From NCBI GenBank assembly GCA_023142215.1, contig JAGLJW010000016.1, forward strand, positions 1-32,602: a stretch of 32,602 bases of DNA. Direction: 5' to 3'. The notes under the pieces were generated by a model that saw only the letters and a program-made list of their open reading frames with translations, was not told the origin of the DNA and did not search any database. The position numbers and the translations under genes were made by a program. The stretch is from Candidatus Parcubacteria bacterium. GTDB taxonomy: Bacteria; Patescibacteriota; Patescibacteriia; Patescibacteriales; UBA12075. Positions 30,861 to 32,602 of this stretch are shown here, in pieces; the first letter of the stretch is position 1, and each line of letters starts with the position of its first letter.

Positions 30861-32075
30861 TTATAGTTTAGGGACAGCACCGTAGGCACCAGCAATATAT
30901 TTTGAATAATAATTATCATCAGCGCGAACACCAGTAACATCATCAAGTCGCCAAGCTTCACTTTCACCTTTTTCATTTTTTTCAGTCAAAACAATTTGAT
31001 ATTTATCTAGCTTACTTAATATTTGATGACTATGACTACTAAAAAGCAATTGAGCATTTTTAGGATTAGTTTCTGGTTGCATAAATAAATCAAACAAAGC
31101 TAAAACTATTTCTGGATGCAAATTAACATCAAATTCATCTAATATTGCTGCTCCTCCGTTAGCCAAAACCAGCAAAATTGTTTTTAAGAGCACAAAAAGT
31201 TGTTTTGTTCCAGATGACTCATACTTTATTGGTATATATTTTTTTTCACCACCAAAAGTGTGTGCCACTCTAACATTGATACTTAGTCCGTTATCTTTTT
31301 TTTCTTTTTTTATTTCAAAAGAATCTAAACCAAGATCAAACTGTGATAAAAGCTTTTCGGCTTCAGCTTTAATGTGAGCATTCTTTTTCTCGCTAAAAAA
31401 ATCAAATGCTTCAATAAGTTGCTGATTAGCATTTGGAAGTAAATGGTTGCCAACCCAACCAGCTTCAATTACATTAGTTTCTATATTTTGCCAAAAATTA
31501 AATATTTCCAGACTTTTCTTGTGGTTAAATCGTGAAGCAACACTGATTATACTAGCATTAGAACGAAGAAGTTCTTCATATCCTTTTGGCAAATTAAACT
31601 TCTTGTCATCTAATTCGTACTTATTTTTTTCTTCATTCCATTTGCGAGAAAAAACTTTTTTAGTAGTTACTTTTTTAGTAGTTTTATTTTTTACTTTTAT
31701 TTCTTCTGCAATTATTTTCTTTTCATTTAAGATAAAAGTATAAACATAAATATTACCATTAATCTCAAAATCAACAGACAGTTCAGTGGATTTATTTTTA
31801 TTATTGCCAAATAAAAAAGGTTTTATTGGTAAAGGGGCATTAGGAGAGGCATTAAAAGAAGTAACTATTAACCATTTTAAAAATGGTAATATTTTTAATA
31901 GATTTGTTTTTCCAGATGCATTTGGTCCTATTACAGTTTCAATCTTTGAAAGATGAGCATCCGAGGTAGCCTGAAAATATCCATCGTTACTTGGCGCTTT
32001 ATCGTTTACTGTAAAATCTATTATAGTTAAATCTTTAAATGAATAAAAATTTTTACATGAAAATGAATGTATCAT
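30861..32075 (-). CDS. AAA ATPase of the AbiLi / RloA type
   Basis: The 404-residue ATPase belongs to the ABC/SMC-like AAA group (COG1106-type). Walker A is GPNASGKT (residues 50-57), an ABC-like signature ESSGTKQLFVL lies at 286-296, Walker B is AAILDEFDVNLHPE (309-322) and an H-motif is LLFSSHSHQIL (about 343-353). It heads a four-gene operon with the RloB-like partner 3 bp downstream, so it probably senses infection and controls the TOPRIM effector as in AbiL systems. A five-residue in-frame repeat (TTKKV twice, about residues 131-142) comes from a 15-bp DNA duplication. A -10-like TATAAT lies at 32105-32100 (minus strand). Confidence 0.88.
   Translation of the reverse strand: MIHSFSCKNFYSFKDLTIIDFTVNDKAPSNDGYFQATSDAHLSKIETVIGPNASGKTNLLKILPFLKWLIVTSFNASPNAPLPIKPFLFGNNKNKSTELSVDFEINGNIYVYTFILNEKKIIAEEIKVKNKTTKKVTTKKVFSRKWNEEKNKYELDDKKFNLPKGYEELLRSNASIISVASRFNHKKSLEIFNFWQNIETNVIEAGWVGNHLLPNANQQLIEAFDFFSEKKNAHIKAEAEKLLSQFDLGLDSFEIKKEKKDNGLSINVRVAHTFGGEKKYIPIKYESSGTKQLFVLLKTILLVLANGGAAILDEFDVNLHPEIVLALFDLFMQPETNPKNAQLLFSSHSHQILSKLDKYQIVLTEKNEKGESEAWRLDDVTGVRADDNYYSKYIAGAYGAVPKL
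31654..31683. repeat. 15-bp exact tandem duplication within the ATPase gene
   Basis: ACTTTTTTAGTAGTT occurs twice head-to-tail (31654-31668 and 31669-31683). It adds five residues (TTKKV) in frame between two beta strands of the ATPase. Slippage could vary the loop length. Confidence 0.8.
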
Positions 32076-32500
32076 ATGTTTAATAAATTAAGAAAATTTA
32101 TTATATATTTTGGTTATTAGGATTTTTGCAGTTAAATGCTTCATATTAGTTGAAATATTAATAGCAAGATTTATTATAAGTGTAACTTCTATGTTTAATG
32201 TTAGTGTAAAAATCCATAAAATATATCTTTGGATACCCAATAACCCAAATAGCCAAAATACACAATTATTATTTTTAAAATTAATTCTAGTTATATGGTA
32301 GCAAAAGTATATGTATATGTCAATAACCTACAAATATTTGTATGTTATTTGATTATAGGTACTATTTTTAATGTTTTATTGGTTGGTTTGTGGATAATTT
32401 ATATTAATGATAATTTGTTTGTTGTAATTACGAACAACACTATAATAGATTTATATAAAATAAAAACAAAGACATAGGCCTTTGTTTTTATTAGTGTATG
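32076..32500. other. 425-bp gap between the ATPase operon and tRNA-Asp
   Basis: No convincing gene is seen here; short plus-strand ORFs lack known motifs, and both overlap the terminator or AT-rich DNA. It contains the putative operon promoter on the minus strand, a plus-strand TATAAT (32441-32446) next to a short dyad (TGTTGT/ACAACA), and the tRNA-Asp terminator. Confidence 0.5.
32462..32489 (-). terminator. Intrinsic terminator of tRNA-Asp
   Basis: AAAAACAAAG (32462-32471) pairs with CTTTGTTTTT (32480-32489). On the minus strand the hairpin begins 11 bp after the tRNA and ends in a run of T. Confidence 0.75.
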
Positions 32501-32574
32501 CGGAACGGACGGGACTCGAACCCGCGACCTCCTGCGTGACAGGCAGGCATTCTAACCAGCTGAACTACCGCTCC
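32501..32574 (-). tRNA. tRNA-Asp, anticodon GUC
   Basis: On the minus strand the acceptor stem GGAGCGG pairs with CCGTTCC (one G-U), with discriminator G73 as usual for aspartate. The anticodon stem-loop is CTGC-CTGTCAC-GCAG, giving GUC. The D-arm AGTTCAGCTGG and the T-arm GCGGGTTCGAGTCCCGT are complete. CCA is not encoded (CAT follows). It bounds the accessory region on the right. Confidence 0.96.
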
Positions 32575-32602
32575 ATATTGTTTTTTTATTGTTAATAAAA
32601 AA

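Noticed and set aside
93..32075. TGA read as glycine or tryptophan
   Set aside because: Known genes are full length without in-frame TGA and use TGG and GGN normally.
30327..32075. PARIS system (AriA-AriB)
   Set aside because: The TOPRIM partner has the RloB pattern, not the DUF4435 pattern of AriB. AbiL-type pairing fits better, though only a profile search can settle it.
32110..32477. Two short plus-strand ORFs between the ATPase gene and tRNA-Asp
   Set aside because: They lie in AT-rich upstream DNA, lack motifs and Shine-Dalgarno sequences, and one overlaps the tRNA-Asp terminator.

Overview
This AT-rich window most likely comes from a Candidate Phyla Radiation / Patescibacteria genome (inference). 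The signs are a very low GC content, single-copy housekeeping genes resembling that group, a short YidC, a bactofilin, few Shine-Dalgarno sequences and short or absent intergenic gaps. Genes read with the standard code. None of the 33 coding regions I call ends in TGA (26 end in TAA, 7 in TAG).

Left part (1-9.8 kb). A tandemly duplicated pair of small membrane proteins faces a minus-strand operon: fused membrane/spermidine-synthase protein, YibE/F membrane protein, MazG-like pyrophosphohydrolase. Next come a thioredoxin-DsbD-like membrane redox protein, a tiny plus-strand gene with a consensus promoter and its own terminator, an Ig-like surface protein, YraN, a small membrane protein, a methyltransferase and RNase HII.

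Repeat-rich centre (9.8-12.2 kb). trxB, tRNA-Ala(GGC) and tRNA-Arg(CCU) are interleaved with seven copies of a GTCCACG...CGTGGAC palindrome. The gap left of trxB also holds several DnaA-box-like sites.

Replication-origin neighbourhood (12.2-18.1 kb). Bactofilin and a degenerate diacylglycerol-kinase-like gene on the plus strand are followed by yidC, yidD, rnpA and rpmH on the minus strand, a 511-bp AT-rich gap (predicted oriC), then dnaA and dnaN on the plus strand. This is the classical rpmH-oriC-dnaA-dnaN layout. A bifunctional class A penicillin-binding protein converges on dnaN, with a shared bidirectional terminator.

Accessory part (21.2-32.5 kb). An AbrB/RelE-type toxin-antitoxin pair, a GalT-like protein and a zinc-ribbon protein lead into two nearly identical copies of a ~215-nt structured RNA gene that flank a putative metal-dependent hydrolase. 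Beyond these lie a Fic protein and a 1214-residue HNH-TPR-PIN protein on the plus strand. Opposite them is a four-gene minus-strand operon: AAA ATPase, RloB-like TOPRIM protein (AbiL-type pair), a stand-alone winged helix and a small protein. The island ends at tRNA-Asp(GUC). The most promising undescribed elements are the paired RNA genes, the HNH-TPR-PIN protein beside Fic, and the expanded AbiL-like operon.
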